The notes: generated from the letters alone by a model not told the origin. A DNA stretch of 64,000 nucleotides from Leeuwenhoekiella sp. MAR_2009_132 (GCF_000687915.1 NZ_JHZY01000002.1:1798001-1862000); one strand, 5' to 3'; positions 1 through 10,083 are shown, numbered from the stretch's first letter. Numbers and translations: made by a program.

Positions 1-99
1 ACTCCAACTGCAGAATGGCAATCTGAATCATTTGAAAAAACTATTACCGATTTTAAAGTAGATCCTGATTTTTATATTGAATCAAGAGAAATAAAATAA
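1..99 (+). CDS. C-terminal end of an unidentified protein (5' end outside window)
   Basis: An open frame runs from the first base and ends at TAA 97-99, giving the last 32 residues of a protein that ends in YIESREIK. It stops one base before the ATG of the next gene, so the two are probably co-transcribed. The fragment is too short and too poor in motifs for me to name a family. The residues are acidic and hydrophilic, with no membrane segment. Confidence 0.6.
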   Translation, partial: TPTAEWQSESFEKTITDFKVDPDFYIESREIK

Positions 100-100
100 C

Positions 101-670
101 ATGTCTAATCTACCGCTACTTTATTTCAAAAATGCTGAAGCATGGCGAGCGTGGTTACATTTAAATCACGATTCTAGCTCAGGAGTAGAATTAATTTTCT
201 ATAAAGTAACCTGTGAAGAAGAAAGTATGCGATGGGAAGAGGCTGTAAAAGTTGCGATCTGTTACGGATGGATTGACAGCACGGTACGCAAACTGGATGA
301 TAAAAGACGCAAGCAGTATTTCTGCAAACGCAAGCCAAAAAGCGTCTGGAGTGCCGTTAACAAGGGCTATGTAGAAGAACTATATAATAATGATTTAATT
401 CATCCCAGCGGACATAAGGCTATTATAACTGCAAAAGAAAATGGTTCGTGGACAGCTCTTGACAATGTAGAAGAAGGCATTATACCTGAAGATCTACAGG
501 TTGCATTCACTCATAACCCAGAAGCTTTTGACAATTATCAAAATTTTGCAAAGGGATATCAAAAAAGTTATCTCTACTGGCTTAATCAGGCTAAACGTCA
601 GGATACTCGAAACAAACGCATAAACGAAATTATTAATTTATGCTTCAAAAATAAAAAGCAACGATCTTAA
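101..670 (+). CDS. YdeI/OmpD-associated family protein
   Basis: This 189-residue cytosolic protein belongs to the YdeI/OmpD-associated family, whose biochemical role is poorly defined; some members are annotated as bacteriocin-protection proteins. The family pattern is clear: an N-terminal WRAWL segment near residues 15-19, the block YGWIDSTVRKLDD near 55-67 followed by a basic stretch and KSVWSAVNK near 80-88, and a C-terminal helical part rich in lysine with YLYWLNQAK near 157-165. There is no signal peptide. The start follows the previous stop by one base, suggesting coupled expression. It ends before a two-way terminator shared with the convergent epimerase gene. I am confident of the family but not of a function. 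Confidence 0.8.
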   Translation: MSNLPLLYFKNAEAWRAWLHLNHDSSSGVELIFYKVTCEEESMRWEEAVKVAICYGWIDSTVRKLDDKRRKQYFCKRKPKSVWSAVNKGYVEELYNNDLIHPSGHKAIITAKENGSWTALDNVEEGIIPEDLQVAFTHNPEAFDNYQNFAKGYQKSYLYWLNQAKRQDTRNKRINEIINLCFKNKKQRS

Positions 671-682
671 TAGTTAGGTTAT

Positions 683-716
683 AAAAAAGCCCAGTACAAA
701 TGTATTGGGCTTTTTT
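683..716. terminator. bidirectional intrinsic terminator
   Basis: The arms GCCCAGTAC and the complementary GTATTGGGC (one G-T pair) form a stem, flanked by six A on the left (683-688) and six T on the right (711-716). The hairpin lies between two convergent genes and has a U-tract in both directions, so it can end both the YdeI-family transcript and the arabinose operon. Confidence 0.85.
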
Positions 717-736
717 ACATTTAAGTTCATTAAAAA

Positions 737-1915
737 TTACTTCACTGAAAATTTAAATGAAGTTTGGGTTTTATAGGTTTCTCCCGGTTTTAATACAGTG
801 CTAGGAAACTCAGGTTGATTAGGTGAATCCGGGTAATGCTGGGTTTCTAAGCAAAATCCGCTTCGGTATGCATACGTACTTGTACCACCTTTTTGAGTTA
901 GCGTTCCATCTAAGAAATTACCGGTGTAAAACTGTATAGCAGGCTCTGTGGTTTCCACTTCAAGAAAACGTCCACTTTCAGAATCGTAGGCAGTTGCCGC
1001 AAGTCGCATTTGACCGTCTTCCCCATTTAGTATCCAACAATGATCGTAACCTTTACCTTTTGCTAACTGATCATTCTCAGCATCAATATCAGTCTTAATA
1101 AGTTTTGGTGTATTAAAATCAAATGGTGTCCCTTCTACTGTAGCTAATTCACCTGTTGGAATAAGCGTCTCATCTACCGGAAGGTATTGATCTGCATTAA
1201 GCATCACTTCGGTATCTAAAATGGTATTATTAAAATCTCCAGAAAGATTAAAATAAGTGTGTTGTGTTAAATTAACCACCGTAGTCTTGTCTGTTTGTGC
1301 CTCGTAATCTATTAATAATGTATTATCTGAAAGCAATGTATACGTGACAATTGTCTGCAAATTACCGGGATACCCCTGATCACCGTCTTTACTCAAATAG
1401 GTGAGCTTCAAGCCTACAGTATCGCCATCTTTTACTTCTTCTGCAGTCCAGATCACTTTATCAAAACCCGCTCCACCGTGTAAACTATTAGGACCATCGT
1501 TTGTAGGTAACTGATATTCTGTACCATCAAGACTAAATTTTCCTTTTGCGATTCGGTTTCCATAACGGCCTATAATAGCTCCAAAAAATGGCGGATTTCC
1601 GCTCGTATATTGAGCTAAATTATCAAAGCCTAAAACCACATCTTGAAAGGTACTGTCTTTACCAGGTGCTTTTAAACTTGTTATAATGCCTCCATAGGTA
1701 ATGATGTCAACCTCCATTCCATTTACATTAACTAGCTTGTATTTATCTACTGTGATACTGTCTAATTTGCCAAACTCAGTTTTAGTAATAGAAGCTTCGG
1801 GCATTTCGGCAACAACTGCCGTTTCTTCTTTCTTGGTATTATTTTTACAATTTACCAGCGAAAGTGTCATTGCCAGCACTACCGGAACGACTAAAAAATT
1901 CTTATATATTTTCAT
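737..1915 (-). CDS. aldose 1-epimerase (galactose mutarotase family), lipoprotein
   Basis: The 392-residue protein interconverts alpha and beta anomers of aldoses, here most likely L-arabinose released outside the cytoplasm. An N-terminal hydrophobic stretch ends in a lipobox (LSLVNC, Cys23), so the mature protein should be a membrane-anchored lipoprotein. The GalM-type fold is recognisable from NRIAKGKF near 120-127, SLHGG with His146, NLTQHTYFNLSG with His219, and the C-terminal CLETQHYPDSPN with Glu357. These correspond to the two catalytic histidines and the catalytic glutamate of the family. It is the last gene of the leftward araB-araD-symporter-araA operon, 20 bases after araA, which points to arabinose as substrate rather than galactose. 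The lipoprotein form is common in Bacteroidota. Confidence 0.88.
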   Translation of the reverse strand: MKIYKNFLVVPVVLAMTLSLVNCKNNTKKEETAVVAEMPEASITKTEFGKLDSITVDKYKLVNVNGMEVDIITYGGIITSLKAPGKDSTFQDVVLGFDNLAQYTSGNPPFFGAIIGRYGNRIAKGKFSLDGTEYQLPTNDGPNSLHGGAGFDKVIWTAEEVKDGDTVGLKLTYLSKDGDQGYPGNLQTIVTYTLLSDNTLLIDYEAQTDKTTVVNLTQHTYFNLSGDFNNTILDTEVMLNADQYLPVDETLIPTGELATVEGTPFDFNTPKLIKTDIDAENDQLAKGKGYDHCWILNGEDGQMRLAATAYDSESGRFLEVETTEPAIQFYTGNFLDGTLTQKGGTSTYAYRSGFCLETQHYPDSPNQPEFPSTVLKPGETYKTQTSFKFSVK

Positions 1916-1935
1916 AATTCTAATAGTTTAGAAAC

Positions 1936-3447
1936 TTACATCCCGTGTTGAAACAGGTGGTAATAAGCCTCGTTAGCGTTAATGGTATCTTTAAACTCGC
2001 GTACACGAGTACGTTCGTCAATCACTAAAAGCTCAATACCGGCAATATCAGCAAAATCTTCCATAAATTCTGTTGTTACTGCCTGGCTGTACACGGTGTG
2101 GTGCGCTCCCCCGGCAAGAATCCAGCTGGTGGCTGCAATATCAAGATTGGGTTTGCAATCCCAAAGCACACGAGCTACGGGTAGATGCGGCAAATCTGCT
2201 TCCGGTTTAACAGCTTCAACTTCGTTAACAATTAATCTAAAGCGATTCCCCATATCTACTAATGATGCATTTATTGCAGGACCTTCAGGAGAATTGAAAA
2301 CAAGACGCGCAGGATCTTCTTTACCGCCTATTCCTAGAGGATGCACCTCACAACTAGCTTTACCATCTGCAATAGAAGGGCAAATTTCGAGCATATGTGA
2401 ACCTAAAACGTAAGAACCTTGTGGCGTAAAGTGATAGGTATAATCTTCCATAAATGAGGTACCGCCTTCCATACCAATCGCCATAACTTTCATCGCACGG
2501 GTAAGGGCTGCAGTTTTCCAGTCTCCTTCTCCACCAAAACCATAACCATCTGCCATTAAACGTTGTGTGGCAATACCCGGCAATTGCTTCAGTTCTCCTA
2601 GATTTTCAAATGTATCTGTAAAAGCTCCAAAACCTCCTTCTTCTAAAAAGGCACGAAGTCCCAGTTCAATTTTAGCAGCTTCTACTAAAGACTGGCGTTG
2701 TTCTCCTCCTTCTTTAATTGTTTCGGCTAAATTATATTGCGTTTCATACGTTTTAAGTAATGCATCAAGATCTTCCTGTTTGATCTCATTAATTTTAGCC
2801 ACGATATCTGAAGAATCAAAACCATTTACGGTAAAACCAAAACGCATTTGCGCTTCTACCTTGTCTCCTTCAGTTACGGCTACTTCCCGCATATTGTCTC
2901 CAATACGAGCCACTTTTAAGTTCTGAAATTCATTCCACCCTAATGCTACACGGGTAAAAATACCCAGTTTTGCCTGTACTTTTTTATCTTCCCAGTGTCC
3001 TACAACCACTTTGCGTTTTTTACGCATACGTGACATTATAAAACCAAATTCGCGATCCCCATGTGCAGACTGGTTTAGGTTCATAAAGTCCATATCAATT
3101 TCTCCCCACGGAATAGCAGCATTAAATTGCGTGTGCAGGTGGCAAATGGGTTTTTTAAGCAGGCTTAAGCCCTTAATCCACATTTTTGCAGGTGAAAAGG
3201 TATGCATCCACAAAATAAGTCCGATGCAGTTTTTAGTTCCGTTTGCCTCAAGACATAAGTCTGTAATCTCGTTAGGTGTTTTTACTAAATCTTTATAAAT
3301 GATTTTAACCGGTATTGCAGCAGAAGCACTTAGACCTTTTGCAATTTCCTGAGAATGTGCTGCTACTTGTTTAAGTGTTTCTTCGCCGTATAAGTGTTGC
3401 GTTCCTGTCACAAACCAAACTTCGTATTGATCAATATTATAATTCAT
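1936..3447 (-). CDS. araA: L-arabinose isomerase
   Basis: This cytoplasmic enzyme converts L-arabinose to L-ribulose, the first step of the isomerase pathway. At 503 residues it has the usual length. The N-terminus ([15 protein letters not shown], residues 9-23) is the classic AraA opening. Metal and catalytic residues are visible as Glu307 in GGEGDW, Glu334 in [10 protein letters not shown], His351 in GSHMLE and a histidine near 450 in [10 protein letters not shown]. It lies in a five-gene leftward operon: the sodium symporter gene ends 31 bases upstream and the epimerase follows 20 bases downstream. Expression is probably controlled through the operator at 7597-7617 and the Nudix regulator at 12873-13562. 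There are no anomalies. Confidence 0.97.
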   Translation of the reverse strand: MNYNIDQYEVWFVTGTQHLYGEETLKQVAAHSQEIAKGLSASAAIPVKIIYKDLVKTPNEITDLCLEANGTKNCIGLILWMHTFSPAKMWIKGLSLLKKPICHLHTQFNAAIPWGEIDMDFMNLNQSAHGDREFGFIMSRMRKKRKVVVGHWEDKKVQAKLGIFTRVALGWNEFQNLKVARIGDNMREVAVTEGDKVEAQMRFGFTVNGFDSSDIVAKINEIKQEDLDALLKTYETQYNLAETIKEGGEQRQSLVEAAKIELGLRAFLEEGGFGAFTDTFENLGELKQLPGIATQRLMADGYGFGGEGDWKTAALTRAMKVMAIGMEGGTSFMEDYTYHFTPQGSYVLGSHMLEICPSIADGKASCEVHPLGIGGKEDPARLVFNSPEGPAINASLVDMGNRFRLIVNEVEAVKPEADLPHLPVARVLWDCKPNLDIAATSWILAGGAHHTVYSQAVTTEFMEDFADIAGIELLVIDERTRVREFKDTINANEAYYHLFQHGM

Positions 3448-3478
3448 GTAATGCTTCTTCTGTTATTAAATAAAATCG

Positions 3479-5128
3479 TTATGAGAAATAAATGTAAATG
3501 CTAACCACAGCAAGACAAATAAATATACCTGCAGGTTTTAAATGTTTCCAAGGTGTGATATCTACCTGACGTGTATATTCTTCTTGATATTCGGTTTCTC
3601 TTGGGTAGAACTTACTCACTCCAAATAATATGGCTAGTACGAGCACAAAAATAATTCCCATAATATGTAAGAAACTCGGGAAGGCTTCAGCAGCGATTAA
3701 GCTCAATTGATCTACATCTGTAATACCTGCTAGTTCTGCATCAGAAACTGCAGCTCCTGTGATGATAGGTTTAATCACATAAAGGGTAACTAAATAAGTT
3801 ACTACAGCAAATACAATGGCAATGTTTGCAGATTTTCCTGAAACCCGTTTAGAAAAAATACCCACTAATATAATTGCTAAAATAGGTACACTAAATGAGC
3901 CGTTAAGTTCTTGCAGGTAATTAAAAATCCCACCTTCTACTCCATAAAGTAAAGGCGCGATAGCCATTGAGAAAATTGCTAGAAACACACCAAAGGTCTT
4001 ACCGGCACGCACAACTTGTTTTTCTGAAGCGTTGCTATTAAAATATTGCTTGTATAAATCAAGACCAAACAAGGTAACAGAACTGTTTAGCGCCGAGTTA
4101 AACGAACTTAAAATCGCACCAAACAAAACCGCAGCAAAAAACCCTACAAAAGCCGTAGGCAATACTGCTTTAACAAGCATAGGATACGCCTCATCTGCAT
4201 TTTCTAATTCACCATTAAAATATTGAAACGCAATAATCCCCGGAAGTACAACGATAATAGGACCTAATATTTTAACAAAGGCAGCAAGACAAAGCCCCTT
4301 TTGACCTTCAGCTAGATTTTTTGCTCCTAGAGCCCGCTGTATAATGGCCTGGTTTGTTCCCCAGTAATAAAAATTTACAATAAGCATCCCGGTAAATAAA
4401 GTTGTCCACGGCACCGAAGAATTAGGTCCTCCCAAAATTTCAAATTTTTCGGGAAGGTTTGTAGTAAGTACACTCATACCATTTATGATACTGCCGTCTC
4501 CAATGGCCATCAAACCAAAAATAGGAATGAGCAAGCCTCCTATTATAAGCCCCACAGCATTAATAGAATCTGAAACTGCTACAGCTTTAAGACCCCCAAA
4601 AATCGCATAAATACTCCCTATTAAACCAATAATCCATACCGTAACCCACAATGCACTTTCTGGACTTAATCCCATACGCTCTGGGATATCAAACATAGTA
4701 TTAATCGCTAACGCTCCAGAATATAATACTGTAGGCAACATAGATATGGCATATGCCATCAGGAATAAAATAGATACAATGGTCTTGGTTAGTTTTCCGT
4801 AGCGCGTCTCTAAAAACTGCGGAATGGTAGATATACCGCCTTTTAAATACTTAGGAAGCAAAACAAATGCCGTGAAAACCATTGCGATTGCAGCAATTAC
4901 CTCATAAGCTGCGATTAAAATACCTTCGCTAAAACCTACTCCGTTTGTACCTATAATTTGCTCGGTAGAAAGGTTAGTAAGCAATAAAGAACCTGCAATT
5001 ACGGGTCCTGTTAGACTTCGACCGCCTAAGAAATAACCATCAGAGGTAGTTTCATCTGTTTTCCGCGAAGCGAAATACGCAATAACCGCTACTAATAGTG
5101 TAAACGCGGCAAAAGTAATTAGTCCCAT
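3479..5128 (-). CDS. sodium/solute symporter (SSS family), probable L-arabinose importer
   Basis: This 549-residue inner-membrane protein of the sodium:solute symporter (SGLT-like) family probably imports sugar with Na+. About fourteen hydrophobic segments can be followed along the sequence. Near the N-terminus is the family pattern YFLGGRSLTGPVIAGSLLLT (residues 32-51), followed by NLSTEQIIGTNGVGF. The middle has WGTNQAIIQRALGAKN near 257-272, a typical SSS signature. It sits between araD and araA, which makes L-arabinose the likely substrate; the family also transports other sugars, myo-inositol and organic acids. Gaps to neighbours are about 30 bases, consistent with one operon. Confidence 0.88.
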   Translation of the reverse strand: MGLITFAAFTLLVAVIAYFASRKTDETTSDGYFLGGRSLTGPVIAGSLLLTNLSTEQIIGTNGVGFSEGILIAAYEVIAAIAMVFTAFVLLPKYLKGGISTIPQFLETRYGKLTKTIVSILFLMAYAISMLPTVLYSGALAINTMFDIPERMGLSPESALWVTVWIIGLIGSIYAIFGGLKAVAVSDSINAVGLIIGGLLIPIFGLMAIGDGSIINGMSVLTTNLPEKFEILGGPNSSVPWTTLFTGMLIVNFYYWGTNQAIIQRALGAKNLAEGQKGLCLAAFVKILGPIIVVLPGIIAFQYFNGELENADEAYPMLVKAVLPTAFVGFFAAVLFGAILSSFNSALNSSVTLFGLDLYKQYFNSNASEKQVVRAGKTFGVFLAIFSMAIAPLLYGVEGGIFNYLQELNGSFSVPILAIILVGIFSKRVSGKSANIAIVFAVVTYLVTLYVIKPIITGAAVSDAELAGITDVDQLSLIAAEAFPSFLHIMGIIFVLVLAILFGVSKFYPRETEYQEEYTRQVDITPWKHLKPAGIFICLAVVSIYIYFS

Positions 5129-5161
5129 AAATAAATTTGTAAATGATTAATTATAAAATTA

Positions 5162-5860
5162 TTAGCAACCCTGACCGTAATAAGCATCCTTACCATGTTT
5201 ACGCTCGTAGTGTTTTTTAATAAGTGAATCTTTCAGTCTTGGAGCATTGGGGTTTATCTGAAGTGTTAATTGCGCCATACGCGCTATTTCTTCGAGCACT
5301 TTACTATTATAAACCGCTTTTGCAGCTGTCTCTCCCCAGGCAAACGGACCGTGATTTCCTAAAAGTACCATATTGACCTCCTCGTAATCAAGACCTTTAT
5401 TTTTAAAACAATCTAATATCTGAATACCGGTATTGTGCTCGTAATTCCCCGCAATTAAATCATCATGCATAGGTGGTGCACACGGGATATCTGCTGTTAA
5501 ATGGTCTGCATGTGTTGTTCCAAAAACAGGAATATCTAGCTGTGCCTGAGCCCAGGCAACAGAATAGGTGGCGTGGGTATGCGCAATACCACCTACTTTT
5601 TCCCAATGCTTATACAAATAAGCATGAGTTTTTGTATCTGAAGAAGGTCTCTTCTTCCCTTCTACTATCGCATTATCATAATCAACGATAACGATGTCTT
5701 GAGGTTTTAAAAGTTCGTAAGGAACTCCGCTGGGCTTAATGGCAAATACTGCATTTTTACGATCTACTGCACTAACATTTCCGAAGGTATAAATAACCAG
5801 ACCCAAAGCATCTAGCTCCATATTTGCTTCGTAGCATTCTTCTTTTAAGGATTTATACAT
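5162..5860 (-). CDS. araD: L-ribulose-5-phosphate 4-epimerase
   Basis: The enzyme converts L-ribulose 5-phosphate to D-xylulose 5-phosphate, linking arabinose breakdown to the pentose phosphate pathway. The 232-residue length matches AraD. Zinc ligands are seen as His94 and His96 in IAHTHATYS and His170 in LLGNHGPFAWG. The phosphate-binding SSDTKTH motif lies near 73-79, and TFGNVSAVD near 25-33 is also typical. The start codon overlaps the 3' end of araB by 8 bases, showing tight translational coupling. The C-terminus (KHGKDAYYGQGC) is characteristic of the family. Confidence 0.96.
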   Translation of the reverse strand: MYKSLKEECYEANMELDALGLVIYTFGNVSAVDRKNAVFAIKPSGVPYELLKPQDIVIVDYDNAIVEGKKRPSSDTKTHAYLYKHWEKVGGIAHTHATYSVAWAQAQLDIPVFGTTHADHLTADIPCAPPMHDDLIAGNYEHNTGIQILDCFKNKGLDYEEVNMVLLGNHGPFAWGETAAKAVYNSKVLEEIARMAQLTLQINPNAPRLKDSLIKKHYERKHGKDAYYGQGC

Positions 5861-7550
5861 GCTGTTCTTTCTTCTTTTTAGGTTTAGTTATCTCTTTTTC
5901 TACAAAGGCACTCAGCGTTTCATAACGCTCCATCAAATTAGCAAAAGATTCTAAATGCTCGGGTTGCGGGTGGTATTCTGCCTCGTAATCGCTTCCCAAT
6001 TTCTGACTGGCTTCTATTACATTTGCATAAATACCTGCTGCAACTGCTGCGTAAACTGCTGCTCCTAAAGCCGGCGCCTGATCTGAAGCTGCAACTTTAA
6101 TGGGCACATTTAAGGTGTTAGCAAGCGATTGCATAATAAATGTTGATTTACGAGCAACCCCTCCAATCCCAACAACCGTTTTAATCTCTATACCTTCATC
6201 GGCAAAGCGATCCATTATTTTTTTAGAACCGAAACAAATCGCGTTTACTAGAGCTTTAAAAATATGTGGAGCTCTGGTTCCCATATTCAAGTTCGTTACC
6301 GCAGCTTCCAGTTCCTGATTGGCATCAGGAGTCCTGCGACCATTAATCCAGTCTAGTGCAACCGGTATAGCCTCATTGTTAGGTATAGCTGCTGCATCAT
6401 CAGATAATTTTCTGATAAAGTCAGATTCTATTTCGGCTTTTAGTTTTTCTTTTTGTTTTTCGGAAAGTATGCTGGATTGCATCACTAAATTTTCGATTGG
6501 CCAACTCAATACGTCTTTAAACCAGGCCAGTAAATCTCCAAAAGCAGACTGACCGGCTTCCAAACCTACAAACCCTGGGATCACAGAACCATCAACCTGC
6601 CCGCAAATACCTCTTACGGTTTTGTTTGCAGTAACTTCTGGAGAAGAAACGCTTATGTCACAGGTAGAAGTTCCCATCACACGTACCAGCGTATGCTCTT
6701 CTACCTTTGCTCCCACTGCTCCGGCGTGTGCATCAAAAGTACCTACAGCAATCACCGTATCTGTTGTCAAACCTAATTTTGCTGCCCAGGCTGCACTAAG
6801 TGTACCGGCAACCTCATCTGAAGTATAGGTTTCAGTATAGAGCCGGTCTCTTAAATTTGCCAAATACGGATCTAATTGTCCTAAAAATTCTTCCGGTGGA
6901 AGTCCGCCCCAGCTCTCGTGCCACATTGCTTTGTGACCCGCAGCACAGCGGCTGCGCTTAAAATCTGCTAAAGAAGTATTTTCTAATAGCGTAAACGTCA
7001 TCCAGTCGCAATGCTCCATCCAGGAATAGGCTGCTTTCTTAACTGCAGCATCTTCCCGAGCTACGTGTAGAATTTTAGCCCAAAACCATTCTGAAGAATA
7101 AATTCCACCTTCATATTTGGTAAAATCTTCTCCACCCCAGGTGCGTGCTAAATGGTTAATTTCATTCGCTTCATCAATAGATGTATGGTCTTTCCACAAC
7201 ACCATCATCGCATTAGGATTTTCTTCAAAACCTGCTGTAAGTGATAAAGGAATACCTTCTTTATTTACCGGAATAGGTGAAGAACCGGTAGTATCTATAC
7301 AAATTCCTTTTACAGCATTTGCAGGAACTCCACTTCTAGAAACCACCGCTTTAATAGTATTTTCAAGACCTTCTAAATGATCTAAAGGATGCTGTCGAAA
7401 TCGATTTTCTGAAGGTTTACAAAAAAGACCTTCTTTCCATCGTTTGTAATAGCTGACTTCGGTCTCTATCTCAGCTCCTGTTGCTGCATCTATTAAAACC
7501 GCTCTTACAGAATCTGAGCCATAATCTAGCCCGATAACATATTCTTTCAT
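5853..7550 (-). CDS. araB: ribulokinase
   Basis: The enzyme phosphorylates L-ribulose to L-ribulose 5-phosphate with ATP. It is a 565-residue FGGY-family carbohydrate kinase of standard AraB length. The N-terminal phosphate-binding motif YVIGLDYGSDSVRAVLID is at residues 4-21, the substrate-binding core near 200-215 includes KRSRCAAGHKAMWH, and GTFDAHAGAVGAK near 267-279 is diagnostic for AraB. The C-terminal nucleotide site has VVGIGGVARKS near 454-464. It is the first gene of the leftward arabinose operon, with a -7 box and a candidate operator just upstream. It overlaps araD by 8 bases. Confidence 0.96.
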   Translation of the reverse strand: MKEYVIGLDYGSDSVRAVLIDAATGAEIETEVSYYKRWKEGLFCKPSENRFRQHPLDHLEGLENTIKAVVSRSGVPANAVKGICIDTTGSSPIPVNKEGIPLSLTAGFEENPNAMMVLWKDHTSIDEANEINHLARTWGGEDFTKYEGGIYSSEWFWAKILHVAREDAAVKKAAYSWMEHCDWMTFTLLENTSLADFKRSRCAAGHKAMWHESWGGLPPEEFLGQLDPYLANLRDRLYTETYTSDEVAGTLSAAWAAKLGLTTDTVIAVGTFDAHAGAVGAKVEEHTLVRVMGTSTCDISVSSPEVTANKTVRGICGQVDGSVIPGFVGLEAGQSAFGDLLAWFKDVLSWPIENLVMQSSILSEKQKEKLKAEIESDFIRKLSDDAAAIPNNEAIPVALDWINGRRTPDANQELEAAVTNLNMGTRAPHIFKALVNAICFGSKKIMDRFADEGIEIKTVVGIGGVARKSTFIMQSLANTLNVPIKVAASDQAPALGAAVYAAVAAGIYANVIEASQKLGSDYEAEYHPQPEHLESFANLMERYETLSAFVEKEITKPKKKKEQHV

Positions 7551-7572
7551 AAACTTAAATCTAACTATCTAA

Positions 7573-7580
7573 CAAATCTA
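7573..7580 (-). promoter_or_regulatory. -7 promoter box of the araB operon
   Basis: Read on the minus strand this is TAGATTTG, matching the Bacteroidota -7 consensus TAnnTTTG. It lies 22 bases upstream of the araB ATG, leaving a short leader. The expected -33 position falls at the edge of the 21-bp operator-like element at 7597-7617, so a bound repressor would block the promoter. Confidence 0.6.
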
Positions 7581-7596
7581 CTATAAAGAATTTTAA

Positions 7597-7617
7597 AAAT
7601 GTATATATGACACTTAA
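7597..7617. promoter_or_regulatory. candidate arabinose-regulator operator, site A
   Basis: On the plus strand this reads AAATGTAT, six less conserved bases, then CACTTAA. Its core is an imperfect palindrome, AARTGT-N7-ACAYTT. The same element, identical at 17 of 21 positions, occurs at 12676-12696 before the second arabinose operon. Both lie within about 70 bases of a start codon. I infer it is the binding site of the Nudix regulator at 12873-13562. Confidence 0.6.
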
Positions 7618-7695
7618 CTTTTTTAGATTTTTTTAAGAACTTATAAGGACCTATAAAAAAATTTATTCATCAAACTGTAAAGATATTTATGCTTT

Positions 7696-10071
7696 TTAAG
7701 GAGTATTTTTAATTAAACGAACTCCATAAATACCAGCTGTTTTATGAGGGGATATTGCCTCAAAACGAACGTTTATGACCTTCCCCATCGTTAAAACTGT
7801 ATCTGGAATTTTGTAATCTACATTTATAAATATATCCTCTTCTTCACCATTTAAAACTGTGGTAGTGAGCAATTCTCCATTAACTAAAATATTAAATTCA
7901 CGATCTTCATCATTACCATAATAAGTTATGCGTAAGGATTTTGCCTTTAAATCCTTGTTCTCTAAATCATAAGCAAACCAGCCTTCAGCATCGCGCCAAT
8001 GCTTATTTTTATGAACTCCGGTATTTGATCGCTCAAATTCAATATGATGATCTGACTCAGATTGCTGCTCGCCCGGGACTATATAATCTACCGTAATTGC
8101 ACGCAAATGAGCTTCTATCCTTTGTTGCTCTTCTAATTTTTGCTGTATAGCTTTTAAACCTTGAGGGGTTTCTTGTTTAAAATAAATTGAATACCGTTTC
8201 TCGTGTATTTGATAAAATGGCTGAAGGGTAAGGTTTTTAAATTTTTCAGGATAAAATAAACCCCCGTTTTTAAATTCTAGAGGTTTACCTGCAATCGGTT
8301 TTAACTGATCTAGAATTGAACTTCCAGATTCTAAAACAAACATAGGAGCTTCCGTTAGCGGTAAAAAAGGCCCATCTGCTATATGACCTCCTCTACTGTC
8401 ATCTGCAAACATACCCTCCTGATTATCATCACCGGTAATCGCTGCAAGTACTATAGGGCCATATTTTACCGAAACATAACCCGATTGATCTGGAATTTCT
8501 TCCAAACTTAAATGCATAGGCAATTCCATAGTAATTTTATCACAATTTTTCCAGTTACGCTCAAGCGGAATGTAAGACCCCGGACTTGCAGTAATATCCT
8601 GAAGTTTTCCGTTTATATACACCTTCAATGCTCCTGCATTTACCCATTCTGGATATCTCAAGTGCACCGTTGCTTTTGTTTTCTTTCGGCTTTGCCAAAT
8701 CAATTCTGTTATCGCTTCTTCAGGAAAATTAGTTTTTTGTATAAGCTTTGCATTTTTCTCTTCCCACTTCACTTCTGACGGAATGAATAAATTCACATAC
8801 AGAGCATCTTTCTTTTTAACATAAATAAGTTCGTTGTACTTGGTATGATTTTCCATTCCCGATCCCACACAGCACCAAAAGCTAGTTTCGGGTTGCGAAT
8901 ACACCCGGTAATGCCCGGGACGCATCGGGGTAAAATAGACAAAACCACCATCAGGATTTTGAGAAGAAAGAATGTGATTATACAAGCCGCGCTCGTAAAA
9001 ATCGATATAAGCCTCATCAGCAGTATCTTCAAAAAGCAGTTTACTCAACTTGAGCATATTGTAGGTATTGCAGGTTTCAGGACCTTGCTCGCTGCTTAAG
9101 ATTTCAGAAAAATCTGCTATGGGGTTAAAATGCTCACGCACACTATTACCTCCTATACTTAATGAACGCTTTTGGGTTACATTTTTATAAAAATTTGACG
9201 CTGCTTCATGGTAGTGCTTAGCGCCTCCTAACTGACTGATGCGTTCAAAACCAATAAATTTTGGAATCTGTGTATTGGCATGCATTCCCGTGAGAATATC
9301 CTCGTTTGCCGCTAAAGGTTCTAACACTGATTTCTGCGAAAAATCTTCCGCTAGTTTTAAATATTTTTTATCCTTAGTTATGCTGTAAATCTCAGCAAAA
9401 ACCTCATTAAGGCCGCCGTGCTCAGACCGAAGCATATCTTGTATTTGAGCCTCACTTAAGTCTCTTGTGATTTCAATAAACCAATCTGTTAACTCGAGTA
9501 ACATCGTTTTTGCCAACGGTATTTCTGCATGAATCCAGGCATCTTTGAGACCGTTAAACGTCTTATGAATGTTGTAAAGCGGCACCCATTTCTCATTTAG
9601 GCTGAAACTTCCTGCGTTAATTTTTCCGGTTTTAATCTCAGCCCAAAGTATAGCACTACCGGGAATTCCGCCTATGTAGCCATTTCCATTTGCTTTCTGA
9701 ACCTTATTTAATTCAGACAAAGTATAATCAAGCAGTTCTTTGGCTTTTATATCTCCGGTTGACGTATAATACATAGCTAATGCAGAAATATAATGCCCTA
9801 AGGTATGCCCATCAAGACCCGTATTTTCCCAATTAGTATACGATTCAGCTTTAGGTTCAAGTCCTGCCTCTCGTAGAAACGGAGCTAATAGTCGATCTGG
9901 ATTGAGCTGCTGTATATATTTAAAATCGGTAAGTGCTGCTTCTTTAAAAATGCCTGTAGTTACCGAAACCTGATTTAATGAAAATAATTCTATATGCTGT
10001 TGCCCTAACAAAGTAGACGAACTAGCGAGCAGAAGACCGAAGAGAAAAATTTTCATATTAATAAAATGCAT
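7696..10071 (-). CDS. glycoside hydrolase family 127, beta-L-arabinofuranosidase type
   Basis: The protein is predicted to be an exported glycosidase that removes beta-L-arabinofuranose units. Its 791 residues begin with a signal peptide (hydrophobic residues 8-22, ending LLGQQ); an alternative start at 10056 (MKIFLFG) gives a neater signal. The GH127 metal-thiolate active site is complete: Glu332 and Cys334 in GPETCNTYN and the Cys400-Cys401 pair in SFWCCVGSGMENH. These match the Glu-Cys-Cys-Cys zinc set of characterised members, in which one cysteine is the nucleophile. It is the third gene of the GH51-GH43-GH127 operon, 12 bases after GH43. The enzyme suggests growth on arabinose-decorated plant or algal glycans or glycoproteins. 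No terminator was found downstream. Confidence 0.9.
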   Translation of the reverse strand: MHFINMKIFLFGLLLASSSTLLGQQHIELFSLNQVSVTTGIFKEAALTDFKYIQQLNPDRLLAPFLREAGLEPKAESYTNWENTGLDGHTLGHYISALAMYYTSTGDIKAKELLDYTLSELNKVQKANGNGYIGGIPGSAILWAEIKTGKINAGSFSLNEKWVPLYNIHKTFNGLKDAWIHAEIPLAKTMLLELTDWFIEITRDLSEAQIQDMLRSEHGGLNEVFAEIYSITKDKKYLKLAEDFSQKSVLEPLAANEDILTGMHANTQIPKFIGFERISQLGGAKHYHEAASNFYKNVTQKRSLSIGGNSVREHFNPIADFSEILSSEQGPETCNTYNMLKLSKLLFEDTADEAYIDFYERGLYNHILSSQNPDGGFVYFTPMRPGHYRVYSQPETSFWCCVGSGMENHTKYNELIYVKKKDALYVNLFIPSEVKWEEKNAKLIQKTNFPEEAITELIWQSRKKTKATVHLRYPEWVNAGALKVYINGKLQDITASPGSYIPLERNWKNCDKITMELPMHLSLEEIPDQSGYVSVKYGPIVLAAITGDDNQEGMFADDSRGGHIADGPFLPLTEAPMFVLESGSSILDQLKPIAGKPLEFKNGGLFYPEKFKNLTLQPFYQIHEKRYSIYFKQETPQGLKAIQQKLEEQQRIEAHLRAITVDYIVPGEQQSESDHHIEFERSNTGVHKNKHWRDAEGWFAYDLENKDLKAKSLRITYYGNDEDREFNILVNGELLTTTVLNGEEEDIFINVDYKIPDTVLTMGKVINVRFEAISPHKTAGIYGVRLIKNTP

Positions 10072-10083
10072 AGGATTATCAAT

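Noticed and set aside
1982..3298. Several plus-strand frames opposite araA
   Set aside because: All are antisense to a full-length conserved isomerase and carry no motifs.
8512..9099. Plus-strand and alternative minus-strand open frames inside the GH127 gene
   Set aside because: They are out-of-frame shadows of a well-supported glycosidase with all catalytic residues intact.
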